Of a stretch of DNA of 64,000 bases, positions 49,112-58,075 are shown piece after piece. Positions within the stretch are counted from its first letter, which is position 1. The number at the start of each line of letters is the position of its first letter. The notes under the pieces are model-generated. The model was not told where the DNA came from. It searched no databases and saw only the letters and a program-made list of their open reading frames with translations. The stretch comes from Bacillus sp. V5-8f (lineage in GTDB: Bacteria > Bacillota > Bacilli > Bacillales > DSM-1321): positions 372,001 to 436,000 of the forward strand of contig NZ_PGUW01000005.1 in the NCBI RefSeq assembly GCF_002863565.1, given 5' to 3'. Both the position numbers and the translations under genes were made by a program.

Positions 49112-50284
49112 TTATTTTGCAGCACCTTTAATAGAATCTGGTGCTTCTGAATGGTATACAAGCTTCCATGCATCAAGGATATTTTCACTTGTTACCTTTA
49201 ACGCAGGAACTGCTACATATGGCGGAGTTTCTTTACCGAGAAGAGCATGGCCTGCTAAAATGGCTTCTGCTATCCCTTGGTCAAATGGAAGCTGGGCCCC
49301 CAGACCTTTAATGATTCCATCCTGAGCAATTTCAACAGCAACGTTCGTTCCAAGATCGATTGTTGTTACAACAATATCTTTACCAGATGTACGCACAGCA
49401 GACAAAACACCTTCAGCTGGTACGTCCCATACTGCAAAAATTCCATCCAGATCAGGATTTTTCGTCAGCATCCCTGAAGCGACCTTTTCCCCTTGGTTAG
49501 GATCAGTAATACCTCCGCGGGCAACAATCTTCATATCTGGATACTTTTCCTTTAATGTCGCTTCAAAAGCATCTGTACGCTGCTTTGTTACAAAGAAGTC
49601 TGCGTCATGGAAAACAACACCGATTTTCCCTTTTTTGTTAAGCTTTTCAGCCATAATGTCTGCAGCCTGTATACCATTTCCATAGTTGTCTGCAGAAACA
49701 ACACTTACATAATCCTTGCCAGCTACAAGCCCGCTTGGAGCATTATCCATGAATACAAGTTTCACACCCGCTGCTGCCGCTTTTTTGTATGCATCAGCCG
49801 TAGAAACTGGATCAACTGGAATACTTACGATAATATCAGGCTTTTTAGCTAAAACTGTTTCGATATCAGATACTTGTTTTTCCGCCTTGAATTGGGCATC
49901 GGTTACCGCTACAACGTTAATTCCCATTCTCTCAAATGTTGCCTTCAAACCGTTGATTTGAGCTGTTGCCCAGTCATTTCCCGCATAGTGCATCACAAGA
50001 GCAGCCGTATATTTACCTTCTTTGATCTTAGCAATCTCATCTTCAGTAAGTTGTAAAGTTTTGGCTGATACCGCTTCTTCACCATGAGGTCCCTTACTTT
50101 TGATTTCCTGGTCTCCAGGAAGATCCGGATTAATGGTGATTGGACCAGTTGCAGAAACATCATTTCCAGTTTTAACACTATCTTCTTCTTCCTTAGTGCC
50201 GGAAGAGCTTCCCTGGCTGCAACCCATTAGTGCCAGGCTGCTAATGATCAGAATCATAATAAACGCAGATAATACTTTTTTCAT
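49112..50284 (-). CDS. Sugar ABC transporter substrate-binding lipoprotein, SBP-2
   Basis: A 390-residue paralogue of SBP-1. ATG 50284 follows CAGGGGGTCTATAT. The signal sequence has lipobox SLALMGCS. The ligand-binding part (from about residue 90) has TAALVMHYAGNDWATAQINGLKATFERMG, KKPDIIVSIPVDPVSTADAYKKAAAAG, DNAPSGLVAGKDYVSVVSADNYGNG and a C-terminal EAILAGHALLGKETPPYVAVPALKV. It is transcribed alone, between two terminators and two operator variants. This is unusual for a binding protein and suggests it is expressed independently to adjust transporter specificity. The ligand is unknown. Confidence 0.88.
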   Translation of the reverse strand: MKKVLSAFIMILIISSLALMGCSQGSSSGTKEEEDSVKTGNDVSATGPITINPDLPGDQEIKSKGPHGEEAVSAKTLQLTEDEIAKIKEGKYTAALVMHYAGNDWATAQINGLKATFERMGINVVAVTDAQFKAEKQVSDIETVLAKKPDIIVSIPVDPVSTADAYKKAAAAGVKLVFMDNAPSGLVAGKDYVSVVSADNYGNGIQAADIMAEKLNKKGKIGVVFHDADFFVTKQRTDAFEATLKEKYPDMKIVARGGITDPNQGEKVASGMLTKNPDLDGIFAVWDVPAEGVLSAVRTSGKDIVVTTIDLGTNVAVEIAQDGIIKGLGAQLPFDQGIAEAILAGHALLGKETPPYVAVPALKVTSENILDAWKLVYHSEAPDSIKGAAK

Positions 50285-50416
50285 ATATAGACCCCCTGTT
50301 CTGTTAAATCCCATGTTCTTCCCATTTAATCTTTGTTGAACCCCTATTGTTCTTCCATTATTACTGCCGAATCTGATCTATGTAGCAGGGATCACCCCCT
50401 AAAAAATTTTTGTTTT

Positions 50417-50430
50417 TGCAAACGATTACA
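50417..50430 (-). promoter_or_regulatory. Operator/cre-like site before SBP-2, proximal
   Basis: TGCAAACGATTACA: the right half matches the LacI-type operator exactly and the left half is degenerate. It also resembles a cre. Confidence 0.5.
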
Positions 50431-50662
50431 TTTTTGAGCAAATCAGATATATTGCTAATGACTCGCCAAATATCTTGATAAAGACCACTCTGTTGATTAG
50501 AAGCTTCGATGCTATGTATTTTGGCTCTAAGATTAATATAAGTCTTCCAATCTAGTTAAAAGTATTAAGGGTAAAAATAATACAAAACTAGGACGTACAT
50601 TATCGTCCCCTAAACAGTTCCAACTGTTTACGTATTATTTAGTACTCATTACCTATTTTAAT

Positions 50663-50676
50663 TGTAAACGATTACA
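50663..50676 (-). promoter_or_regulatory. LacI-type operator before SBP-2, distal
   Basis: TGTAAACGATTACA, one base from the perfect palindrome. The 50285-50782 gap otherwise contains no gene. Confidence 0.58.
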
Positions 50677-50782
50677 ATTAGTAAATCAATATATGCCCCC
50701 AAAATTTTTGAATGAAAATATTTCCTCATAGAAACACATTTTTTTTGCATATTACCAACGAAACACTTATTGAAGAAATCAC

Positions 50783-50815
50783 AAAAATCCTATCATTACT
50801 ATCGATAGGATTTTT
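50783..50815 (-). terminator. Terminator of the copy-2 keto-sugar operon
   Basis: AAAAATCCTATC (50783-50794) pairs perfectly with GATAGGATTTTT (50804-50815) just past the TIM-A2 stop. Confidence 0.9.
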
Positions 50816-50823
50816 ATATGCTT

Positions 50824-51795
50824 TTAAGCCCACCACATTTCGGACATTTCCTCTTTAAAGAGGATATTTTTTAATAGAGCAATTGCCTTGCTTAATCCCT
50901 CATCAGTAGATGCAAGCATATCTTCATGTTCAATGGACACAACATAGTCATAGCCAACTGCACGAAGGGCACTGATCATATCCTTCCACATTTTTTCGTC
51001 ATGTCCATAACCGACTGATCTAAAGGTCCAGGAACGATCTAAAATTTGGCTGTAATGCTTAGTATCTAGTACTCCATTGATACTTATATTGGCTTTATCC
51101 AGATAAGTGTCTTTCGCATGGAAATGGAAAATCGCCTTCTCACGGCCAAGCTTTTTAATTGCCTCTACTGGATCGATTCCCTGCCAGACCAAATGGCTTG
51201 GGTCAAAATTGGCACCAATGCTTTCCCCAGCCTGTTCGCGAAGTCTCAGTAATGTTTCTGGATTATAAACGACAAATCCAGGATGCATTTCAAAGGCGAT
51301 TTGGTTGATTCCATGTGATTTTGCAAACTGCGCTTCTTCCTTCCAATATGGGATTACCATTTCATTCCACTGCCAATCCAGGATTTCTATATATTCAGGA
51401 GGCCAAGAGCAGGTTACCCAGTTTGGATACTTTGCGTTCTCATGGTCTCCTGGACAGCCAGAAAAACCATTGATGACTGGAACTTCCAATCTTTCAGCCA
51501 ATAATACCGTCTTTCTCCATGTTTCATGAGCAAGGGCTGCAGCCTTTTTATCAGGATGCAATGGATTGCCGTGACAGCTTAAACCGCTGATGCTTATACT
51601 TCTGCTTTCTAGTGCCTTTTGAAACGATTTGATTTTTTCGGGACTTTCAAGTAGTTCATCCGGATTGCAATGGCTGTTACCCGGATAATTTCCTGTTCCT
51701 AATTCTACAGTTTCAACACCCATGCCGCTCAATTTTTCAAGCATCTCCTCAAAAGAGAGATTTTGGTAGAGCGGTGTGAATACACCCAGTTTCAT
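50824..51795 (-). CDS. TIM-barrel sugar isomerase/epimerase-family protein (TIM-A, copy 2)
   Basis: 323 residues, the same length as copy 1 (35934-36905), and near-identical through the core. Shared segments include VELGTGNYPGNSHCNPDELL, VINGFSGCPGDH, AFEMHPGFVVYNPETLL, GANFDPSHL, FHFHAKDTYLDKANIS and the tail EMWWA. All presumed metal ligands are kept. AGGAGGTGTAGTTT precedes the ATG, and the gene starts 3 nt after Gfo-A2. It is the last gene of copy 2 and is followed directly by a terminator, whereas copy 1 continues into the MFS gene. Retention of both copies suggests a dosage benefit or different substrates. Confidence 0.85.
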   Translation of the reverse strand: MKLGVFTPLYQNLSFEEMLEKLSGMGVETVELGTGNYPGNSHCNPDELLESPEKIKSFQKALESRSISISGLSCHGNPLHPDKKAAALAHETWRKTVLLAERLEVPVINGFSGCPGDHENAKYPNWVTCSWPPEYIEILDWQWNEMVIPYWKEEAQFAKSHGINQIAFEMHPGFVVYNPETLLRLREQAGESIGANFDPSHLVWQGIDPVEAIKKLGREKAIFHFHAKDTYLDKANISINGVLDTKHYSQILDRSWTFRSVGYGHDEKMWKDMISALRAVGYDYVVSIEHEDMLASTDEGLSKAIALLKNILFKEEMSEMWWA

Positions 51796-51798
51796 AAA

Positions 51799-52968
51799 CT
51801 ACACCTCCTGATTACTGTAAACCTTTACCCATTTTTGATGGGCGTTGCTTTCAAAAATAGCATCATTAATGCACATGGACACATGTCCATCCTCGAATGT
51901 TGCAAAGTCAGGCTGATCCTTCAATGGATCTTTCCCTTCCCTTATAAACGAGTAGAAATTCAACATCATATTTTTCAGCGCATCAGGCCATCCCTCATTA
52001 TGGCCTCCTGGATGATGAATCGAGCCCCTAGCTTCAGGCGTGAATAAAGCTGGATCCGCTAATAGAACTTCATTCGGCTTATCTCTATGCCCCATCCACA
52101 ATTTTTCCGGTTCCTCTTGATTCCAGAAAGCAGAGCTTTTACTTCCATCCAGCTCAAAGCTGAGACGGTTTTTTCGGCCGGCACTTACCTGGGAAACAGT
52201 AAATACTCCCTTTGTACCATCGTTGAACCGAACCAGAACAGAAGCATAATCCTCAGTTTCAATTGATACATCCTCATATTCTACTTGTTCATTGCCTTGG
52301 GAAAAAGTAGCAACAGTTGTTTTAGGCTTCTTTCTAACAGGCAGCACCGTAGAAAAGTCGGCGAAAACTTCTATGATTTTCTTTCCAGTCACAAACTGGA
52401 CCGTATCACACCAATGGGAGCCTATATCTGCTATTGCCCTTGTATTTCCTCCCTGCTTCGGATCCAGGCGCCAGTTAAAATCCGTTTCGTACATTAACCA
52501 ATCCTGAAGATAACTACCGTGAACAAGGTTTACTCTTCCAAATTCACCATTTTGAACTAACGCTCTTAAATTCCTGATGGACGCATGCTGGCGATAATTG
52601 AAATTTACCGCATGAACAACGTTATGTTTTTTTGCCAATTCAACAAGCTCGGCCGATTCTTTGCTATCCATTGCAAGCGGCTTTTCCGATAAGACATGTT
52701 TACCGGCCAAAATGGCTTCTTTGTTGATCGTGAAATGAAGATGATTCGGTGTACAGTTATGTATTACATTGATTTCACAATCATTCAATAATTCCCGATA
52801 ATCTCCGTAAGCCTTTGGAATATTTAACTCGGATGCTGCCTTTTCAGCTGACTCCCTGCTGCTGCCGGCGATGCCGACAACTTCAACAAAGCCAAGGCGC
52901 CTGATCGCTTCAATGTGAGTAGGCCCAATGAATCCTGTACCGATAATACCCACTTTAATAGTTTCCAT
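51799..52968 (-). CDS. Gfo/Idh/MocA-family oxidoreductase (Gfo-A, copy 2)
   Basis: 389 residues, a close paralogue of 36908-38080. It keeps GIIGTGFIGPTHIEAIRRLGF, NCTPNHLHFTINKEAIL, SEKPLAM, VHGSYLQDWLMYETDFNWRL and DIGSHWCDTVQFVTGKK. Compared with copy 1 the middle region differs (for example NTRAIAD for KSRAIAD, and a shorter linker after KKPKTTVATFSQ), mostly in surface positions. GGTGGGGATACATTC precedes the ATG. A strong terminator hairpin (53016-53050) separates it from the upstream permease gene, so it may also be served by another promoter or by read-through. Confidence 0.87.
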   Translation of the reverse strand: METIKVGIIGTGFIGPTHIEAIRRLGFVEVVGIAGSSRESAEKAASELNIPKAYGDYRELLNDCEINVIHNCTPNHLHFTINKEAILAGKHVLSEKPLAMDSKESAELVELAKKHNVVHAVNFNYRQHASIRNLRALVQNGEFGRVNLVHGSYLQDWLMYETDFNWRLDPKQGGNTRAIADIGSHWCDTVQFVTGKKIIEVFADFSTVLPVRKKPKTTVATFSQGNEQVEYEDVSIETEDYASVLVRFNDGTKGVFTVSQVSAGRKNRLSFELDGSKSSAFWNQEEPEKLWMGHRDKPNEVLLADPALFTPEARGSIHHPGGHNEGWPDALKNMMLNFYSFIREGKDPLKDQPDFATFEDGHVSMCINDAIFESNAHQKWVKVYSNQEV

Positions 52969-53015
52969 GAATGTATCCCCACCTTCCCAGACTTTTTCAT
53001 TTCTTTTAAAAAATG

Positions 53016-53050
53016 TGGCTCATTCGTTATATACAGTGACGAATGAGCCA
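53016..53050 (-). terminator. Terminator after the ABC permease, inside the copy-2 block
   Basis: TGGCTCATTCGT (53016-53027) pairs perfectly with 53039-53050 and is followed on the minus strand by CATTTTTTAA. Confidence 0.85.
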
Positions 53051-53089
53051 GCATTATTTTCTGTTTCTAGTTTTTATTTCCCCAGATTG

Positions 53090-54082
53090 TTACTTTTTAA
53101 GCGTTTTTCTTCCAAACGCTACTGCGATGATAATGATAAGTCCTCGTACGATCTGCTGCTGGCTGACGTCAAGTCCCATAATGATTAGACCGTTATTAAT
53201 CACACCCATCATTAAAGATCCGACTACTGTTCCAATTACAGTTCCTACTCCACCCGATAAAGCTGTTCCGCCAAGAATAACGGCAGCAATTACAGATAAC
53301 TCATCGCCTTCCCCAAAGGTAAAGCGGCCTGCGTGCATACGTCCGGCATACAGGATACCTGCGAATCCCGCCATCAATCCTGTACCGATGAATACAAGCA
53401 ATTTAATCTTTCCAGTTTTAATACCAGAGAATTTTGCAGCATTTTCGTTACCACCGGTTGCAAGTGTTTGGCGACCAAATGGTGTTTTGCGAAGAAGGAT
53501 ATGTCCGATTATTGCTACAATAATTGTCCAAATCAGCAAGATTGGAATCGGTCCGATATCCCCGGAACCAAATACGTAGTTAAACGTAGCATCAACGATT
53601 GGTACAGGAGCCGTGTCTGTAATCCACATCGCCAAACCTTTTACAATTCCCATCATACCGAGAGTTACAAGGAACGATGGAATCGATACCTTTGTAATAA
53701 GCAAACCATTGATTAATCCAATTACTAAACCTGTTCCTAAACCAACGACCAATCCGCCAATTAACCCATATCCCGCTTGCAATGCCAAAGCTGCTGTCAA
53801 AGCAGATAGCGCAGTAATGGAACCTACAGAGAGATCGATCTCACCGGTACTTATAACAAAAGTCATAGCAACAGCCATAATCGTGATCATTGCTGACTGA
53901 CGAGCGATATTCAGCATGTTGTTAGTTGTTAAAAACCCATCATCAAATAACATAATTGAGAAGTAAATTAGGACGCCCACAAAAGCAAAGTATACAATGT
54001 AGTTGCGCCATTCAAACGTCTTTCCTGTTTTGTACGTTGTTGTATTTAATGAGTTATTAACCTTAATATCCTTGGATTGCAT
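53090..54082 (-). CDS. Ribose-type sugar ABC transporter permease (RbsC-like)
   Basis: A 330-residue permease of the BPD_transp_2 family with about nine hydrophobic helices. The family motifs are MTFVISTGEIDLSVGSITALSA (about 80-100) and the region GGNENAAKFSGIKTGKIKLLVFIGTGLMAGFAGILYAGRM. The C-terminal LGGTALSGGVGTVIGTVVGSLMMGVINNGL is also typical. It forms the membrane channel as a homodimer with the ATPase encoded upstream, whose gene end overlaps its start by 20 nt. GAGGAGGAGCTTCAAC precedes the ATG. With SBP-1, -2 and -3 it forms the only ribose-type transporter in the window. Confidence 0.9.
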   Translation of the reverse strand: MQSKDIKVNNSLNTTTYKTGKTFEWRNYIVYFAFVGVLIYFSIMLFDDGFLTTNNMLNIARQSAMITIMAVAMTFVISTGEIDLSVGSITALSALTAALALQAGYGLIGGLVVGLGTGLVIGLINGLLITKVSIPSFLVTLGMMGIVKGLAMWITDTAPVPIVDATFNYVFGSGDIGPIPILLIWTIIVAIIGHILLRKTPFGRQTLATGGNENAAKFSGIKTGKIKLLVFIGTGLMAGFAGILYAGRMHAGRFTFGEGDELSVIAAVILGGTALSGGVGTVIGTVVGSLMMGVINNGLIIMGLDVSQQQIVRGLIIIIAVAFGRKTLKK

Positions 54083-55562
54083 GTTGAAGCTCCTCCTCCG
54101 AATTAATCTCCCTTCTCTTCAGTTCCTTCACCACTTTCCCTTCATGGAGGACGATGACTCTGTCACTTACCGCCAATAGTTCAGGGAGTTCGGATGAAAT
54201 AACTATCACTGCTTTACCGCTATCAGCAAGCTCACGCACAATATCGAGGATTTCTGTCTTTGCCCCGATATCCACCCCAATGGTAGGTTCATCTAATATA
54301 AGAACTTCAGGGTCATTGGCCAGCCATTTTGCCAGCACAATCTTTTGCTGATTACCGCCTGATAACAGCCCGGCAGTTTTGAAGATATTATCGGTTTTAA
54401 TTTTTAACTTTTGTACTAGCTGATTGGACAGCTCGTTGGCCTTGCGCTCATCGACAAAGAGCCCTTTTTTCACTTTTGAGAGGATAGGTAGAATCATATT
54501 ATCCTTTACGCTGTGTTCAAGGACCAATCCCTGCATCCTTCTGTCCTCAGGTATAAGAGCAAGTCCTGCCTTTACGGCATCCTCAGGGTTTTTGATGGTA
54601 CGTTTTACTCCATTTATTTCGATATCACCACTGTCCATGGAGTCAATTCCAAAGATGGCTCGGGCAATCTCTGATCTTCCGCTTCCCATTAAACCGGCAA
54701 AACCAAGAATTTCACCTGGCTGAAGCGTAAAGCTGACACCATTAACCTTTGTACCGGACACTAAATTGTTCACTTTGAGAATAGGCTTTGAGTCTGCAGG
54801 ATAAGAGCGCTCCACCCATTCAAATGCCTTATCCATCTCAGCGCCTACAATGTGCTGGACAACTGTATCCATGCTGATATCTTTAATATTTTCAGTAACC
54901 GCGTTTTTCCCGTCACGTAATATCGTAATTCGATCACACACTTCGAAAATTTCATCCATACGGTGTGATATATATATAATCGAAATTCCCTTGCGCTTTA
55001 ACTTCTCGATGAAAGAAAAGAGAACTTCCGTTTCCTTCTTGGTCAATGAGGATGATGGTTCATCCATAATCAGAATCTTTGCTTCTTGGGAAAGCGCTTT
55101 TGCGATTTCGGTCATTTGCCAATATCCTACGCCAAGATCCTGGACAACATCATTTGGGTTGATATCCACTTCCAATTCTTCTAATAAAACCCTTGTCTTT
55201 TTAATGCCTTCTTTATCATTGAGGAGCCCTAAAGAGTTCTTTGATTCTCTTGTCAAATAGATATTTTCTGCCACCGTTAACGTTGGTATTAAACTGAATT
55301 CCTGAAAGATCATGGAGATATAATTATCTCGAGCGTCCTGCATGTTATTTATTTCTACTTTTTTTCCTTCTATGAAAATTTCTCCGCCATCAGCCTGATA
55401 AACTCCTGTTAGCGTTTTCATTAATGTGGACTTTCCAGCGCCATTTCCTCCCATTAAGGCGTGTACCTCACCTTTTTTGACGGAAAAATCAACTGAATCC
55501 AAAACAGTAATCCCATTAAATGCTTTTGATATGTTTTTCATCTCAAGAATAGGCTGTTCCAA
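54063..55562 (-). CDS. Ribose-type sugar ABC transporter ATPase (RbsA-like, two nucleotide-binding domains)
   Basis: A 499-residue protein with two fused ATPase domains, as in RbsA/MglA. Domain 1 has Walker A GGNGAGKST (about 39-47), the region YWQMTEIAKAL in the signature position and Walker B ILIMDEPSSSL. Domain 2 has the degenerate Walker A GLMGSGRSEIARA, signature LSGGNQQK and Walker B VLILDEPTIGVDIGAK. TTG 55562 is the likely start because AAGAAGGTG lies 6 nt upstream. The GTG at 55571 lies within that ribosome site. It sits between Gfo-B2 and the permease, bracketed by hairpins at 55584-55611 and 53016-53050. Confidence 0.9.
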   Translation of the reverse strand: MEQPILEMKNISKAFNGITVLDSVDFSVKKGEVHALMGGNGAGKSTLMKTLTGVYQADGGEIFIEGKKVEINNMQDARDNYISMIFQEFSLIPTLTVAENIYLTRESKNSLGLLNDKEGIKKTRVLLEELEVDINPNDVVQDLGVGYWQMTEIAKALSQEAKILIMDEPSSSLTKKETEVLFSFIEKLKRKGISIIYISHRMDEIFEVCDRITILRDGKNAVTENIKDISMDTVVQHIVGAEMDKAFEWVERSYPADSKPILKVNNLVSGTKVNGVSFTLQPGEILGFAGLMGSGRSEIARAIFGIDSMDSGDIEINGVKRTIKNPEDAVKAGLALIPEDRRMQGLVLEHSVKDNMILPILSKVKKGLFVDERKANELSNQLVQKLKIKTDNIFKTAGLLSGGNQQKIVLAKWLANDPEVLILDEPTIGVDIGAKTEILDIVRELADSGKAVIVISSELPELLAVSDRVIVLHEGKVVKELKRREINSEEELQHAIQGY

Positions 55563-55583
55563 TTCATTCACCTTCTTTTTTAG

Positions 55584-55611
55584 AAAAGGCTACTCGGGGT
55601 GAGCAGCCTTT
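55584..55611 (-). terminator. Hairpin between Gfo-B2 and the ABC ATPase
   Basis: AAAAGGCT..CTC (55584-55595) pairs with GAG..AGCCTTT (55601-55611); the one mismatch is a G-U pair in the minus-strand RNA, and TTTTCT follows. Probably an intra-operon partial terminator. Confidence 0.65.
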
Positions 55612-55625
55612 ATAAAATTGTACAA

Positions 55626-56816
55626 TCACTGTCCTACTTTTACTGCAGAATTATTAATGTTTACCCATTCACCTTTTTCAGCTGATTCAAGGATTGCGTC
55701 TGCAATTAGTTCGATTCGGTATCCATCGTTAAAGTTAGGAGAAACCTGTGTATTCTCAACAATCGCTTTAAAGAAGTCATGGGTTTCAATGATCTTTGTT
55801 TCCCCATAGCCGATACCCAGCGCTGGAATTGGCCATAGCGCTTCACCATAAGGTGTAGCCGGTCCTGTATAGACGGTTCTGAAACCTTTTGCATCACTTG
55901 GATCGTCCGCGAAGGAAACTTGAAGCTCATCACGGTTCTCGTAGTTAAAGAATAAGGAACCTTTCGTGCCATGAATTTCAAAAGTCAGGAAGTTATTGCG
56001 GCCCCATGCATTACGGGTTGCTTCAATGCTTCCAATAGCACCGTTTTCAAATTTAACCAATGTAATGAATTCATCATCAACATCTACTTTTCCTTTTGGT
56101 ACATCCTCATCACTGCTTTTTACAGTTCCCAGCTTGTCAACGCCACCAGTTTGAATTGGTCTTTCCGGAATCCAAGTTCTTGTAACTGCGTTTACATCTG
56201 AAATTTCACCCACAAGATAACGTGCAAAGTCTACAACATGTGTACCGATATCCCCAAGAGCACCTGAACCAGCAATTTTCTTTTGGAAGCGCCAAGAAAG
56301 CGGTGAATTCGGATCTGCAGACCAGTCCTGAAGATATGTTCCACGGAAGTTAAGAATTTGTCCAATTCTTCCTTCTTCAATGTATTTTTTTGCAAGAGCT
56401 ACTGCAGGTGTTCTTCTATAGTTGAAGGCAACCGCATGTTTAACGCCTGCAGCTTGAACCGCCTCAAGCATCTCTTTCGCTTCTTCTGCACCCAACGCCA
56501 ATGGCTTTTCGGAAATAACGTGCTTCCCTGCTTTTGCGGCCGCAATTGCAATTTCCGCATGCGTATTGTTTGGTGTAACGATATCAATAACATCGATTTC
56601 TGGATCGTTAACAACAGCTCTCCAATCAGTAGAATAGTTGTCAAAACCCAATTTTGCAGCAGCGTCTTTTGCCAGCTCCTCTGTTACATCCACTACTGTG
56701 TGGCGGTGCGGAATCGCTGGTGCGGGCCAGAAAAACATTGGCATTGCTGCATATGCAAGAGCATGAGCTTTCCCCATAAATCCTCCGCCAATCATACCTA
56801 CGTTTAGCTTTTTCAT
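55626..56816 (-). CDS. Gfo/Idh/MocA-family oxidoreductase, levoglucosan-dehydrogenase-like (Gfo-B, copy 2)
   Basis: 396 residues and almost the same as copy 1 (38208-39392) along its length: MKKLNVGMIGGGFMGKAHALAYAAMP, DIVTPNNTHAEIAIAAAKAGKH, SEKPLALG, the SWRFQKKIAGSGALGDIGTHVVDF segment, and IPALGIGYGETK. Differences cluster at the C-terminus (EKGEWVNINNSAVKVGQ) and in a few exposed positions. AGGAGGACATTTCAT precedes the ATG. It is the third gene of copy 2, after TIM-B2 and SBP-3. Such close identity points to recent duplication or ongoing gene conversion. Confidence 0.87.
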   Translation of the reverse strand: MKKLNVGMIGGGFMGKAHALAYAAMPMFFWPAPAIPHRHTVVDVTEELAKDAAAKLGFDNYSTDWRAVVNDPEIDVIDIVTPNNTHAEIAIAAAKAGKHVISEKPLALGAEEAKEMLEAVQAAGVKHAVAFNYRRTPAVALAKKYIEEGRIGQILNFRGTYLQDWSADPNSPLSWRFQKKIAGSGALGDIGTHVVDFARYLVGEISDVNAVTRTWIPERPIQTGGVDKLGTVKSSDEDVPKGKVDVDDEFITLVKFENGAIGSIEATRNAWGRNNFLTFEIHGTKGSLFFNYENRDELQVSFADDPSDAKGFRTVYTGPATPYGEALWPIPALGIGYGETKIIETHDFFKAIVENTQVSPNFNDGYRIELIADAILESAEKGEWVNINNSAVKVGQ

Positions 56817-56859
56817 ATGAAATGTCCTCCTACAATTAGATTATTAGTTTTTGAATTTA

Positions 56860-58035
56860 CTAATTTATTGCTTTTTGAATGGTATCAGGCGCATCCTGCC
56901 TGTACACCAGCTGCCACGATTTCAGAACATTGTCCTTTGTAACACTTAACGATGGCACAGCTACATACTCTGGAGCTTGTTTGCCTACTAAAGCGTATCC
57001 AGCTAAGATGGCTTCTGAAACACCCTGATCATAAGGCAATTGTGCACCAAGGCCCTTCACGACGCCGCCAATCGCAGTCTCTAATGCCACATTTGTTCCT
57101 AAATCTATGGTTGTGATAACCAAATCTTCCCTGTCAAAAATCCTTGCTGCAGCCAACACACCCTCCGCCGGTACATCCCATACTGAGAAGATTCCGTCTA
57201 AATCCGGGTTCCTTGTAAGCATGCCGGAAGCTACCAGTTCAGTTTTGTTAGGATCGGTGATTCCACCACGGGCAACAATTTTGATATGTGGATATTTTTC
57301 TTTGATTCTTTTTTCAAACGCTTCTGTCCGCTGTTTCGTTACGAAGAAATCAGCTGCATGAAAGATAACGCCTACCTTTCCTTTTTCACCCAGCTTTTTG
57401 GCCATGATATCCGCTGCTGCGACCCCGTTCCCATAATTGTCAGCCGAGACAACGCTTATATAATCCTTGCCAGCTTTCAAACCAGAAGGCGGGTTATCCA
57501 TAAATACCAGCTTGATTCCTTTCTTTGCAGCCCGTTTGTACGCATCTGCAGTCGAAACAGGGTCTACTGGAATGCTTACGATTATATCAGGGGACTTAGC
57601 CATAACAGTTTCTATATCCGAAACCTGCTTTTCAACCTTGAATTGGGCATCTGTCACAGCTATTACTTTTATCCCCATCGTTTTAAATGTTGCTTTCAAA
57701 CCATTGATTTGTGCGTTGGACCAGTCATTCCCGGCATAATGCATGACAATTGCGGCTGTATATTTTCCTGCTTTGATCTTTTTAAGATCTTCCTTAGTAA
57801 GTTTCAAAGTTTTGGCAGATACAGCTTCTTCTCCATTTGGACCTTTACTTTGAATTTTTTGTCCGTCAGGAATCTCCGGGTTAATCGTAATGGAACCGGA
57901 GCTGTCCGTTTTTTGTACAGTAACTGGGCTTGTCTTGCTATTATCCGCCTCGGAGCCCTGGTCTTGTACACATCCCGAAAGCATTAAACCACTAGCGAGA
58001 AGAGCAATTGATGTCATTGATATCAGCTTTTTCAT
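56860..58035 (-). CDS. Sugar ABC transporter substrate-binding lipoprotein, SBP-3
   Basis: A 391-residue lipoprotein, paralogue of SBP-1 and SBP-2. The signal sequence has lipobox LMLSGCV; GAGGGGCTTAAA precedes the ATG. Shared segments are ITINPEIPDGQ, KGPNGEEAVSAKTLKL, AIVMHYAGNDWSNAQINGLKATF, SPDIIVSIPVDPVSTADAY and VSVTKDNVLKSW-like endings. It is richer in lysine in exposed positions than SBP-2. Unlike the other two it lies inside the copy-2 operon, between TIM-B2 and Gfo-B2, close to the ATPase and permease. It is therefore the most likely cognate binding protein of that transporter. Confidence 0.88.
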   Translation of the reverse strand: MKKLISMTSIALLASGLMLSGCVQDQGSEADNSKTSPVTVQKTDSSGSITINPEIPDGQKIQSKGPNGEEAVSAKTLKLTKEDLKKIKAGKYTAAIVMHYAGNDWSNAQINGLKATFKTMGIKVIAVTDAQFKVEKQVSDIETVMAKSPDIIVSIPVDPVSTADAYKRAAKKGIKLVFMDNPPSGLKAGKDYISVVSADNYGNGVAAADIMAKKLGEKGKVGVIFHAADFFVTKQRTEAFEKRIKEKYPHIKIVARGGITDPNKTELVASGMLTRNPDLDGIFSVWDVPAEGVLAAARIFDREDLVITTIDLGTNVALETAIGGVVKGLGAQLPYDQGVSEAILAGYALVGKQAPEYVAVPSLSVTKDNVLKSWQLVYRQDAPDTIQKAIN

Positions 58036-58075
58036 TTTAAGCCCCTCTTATTTCTGTAATAAATTCAACCTGTAA

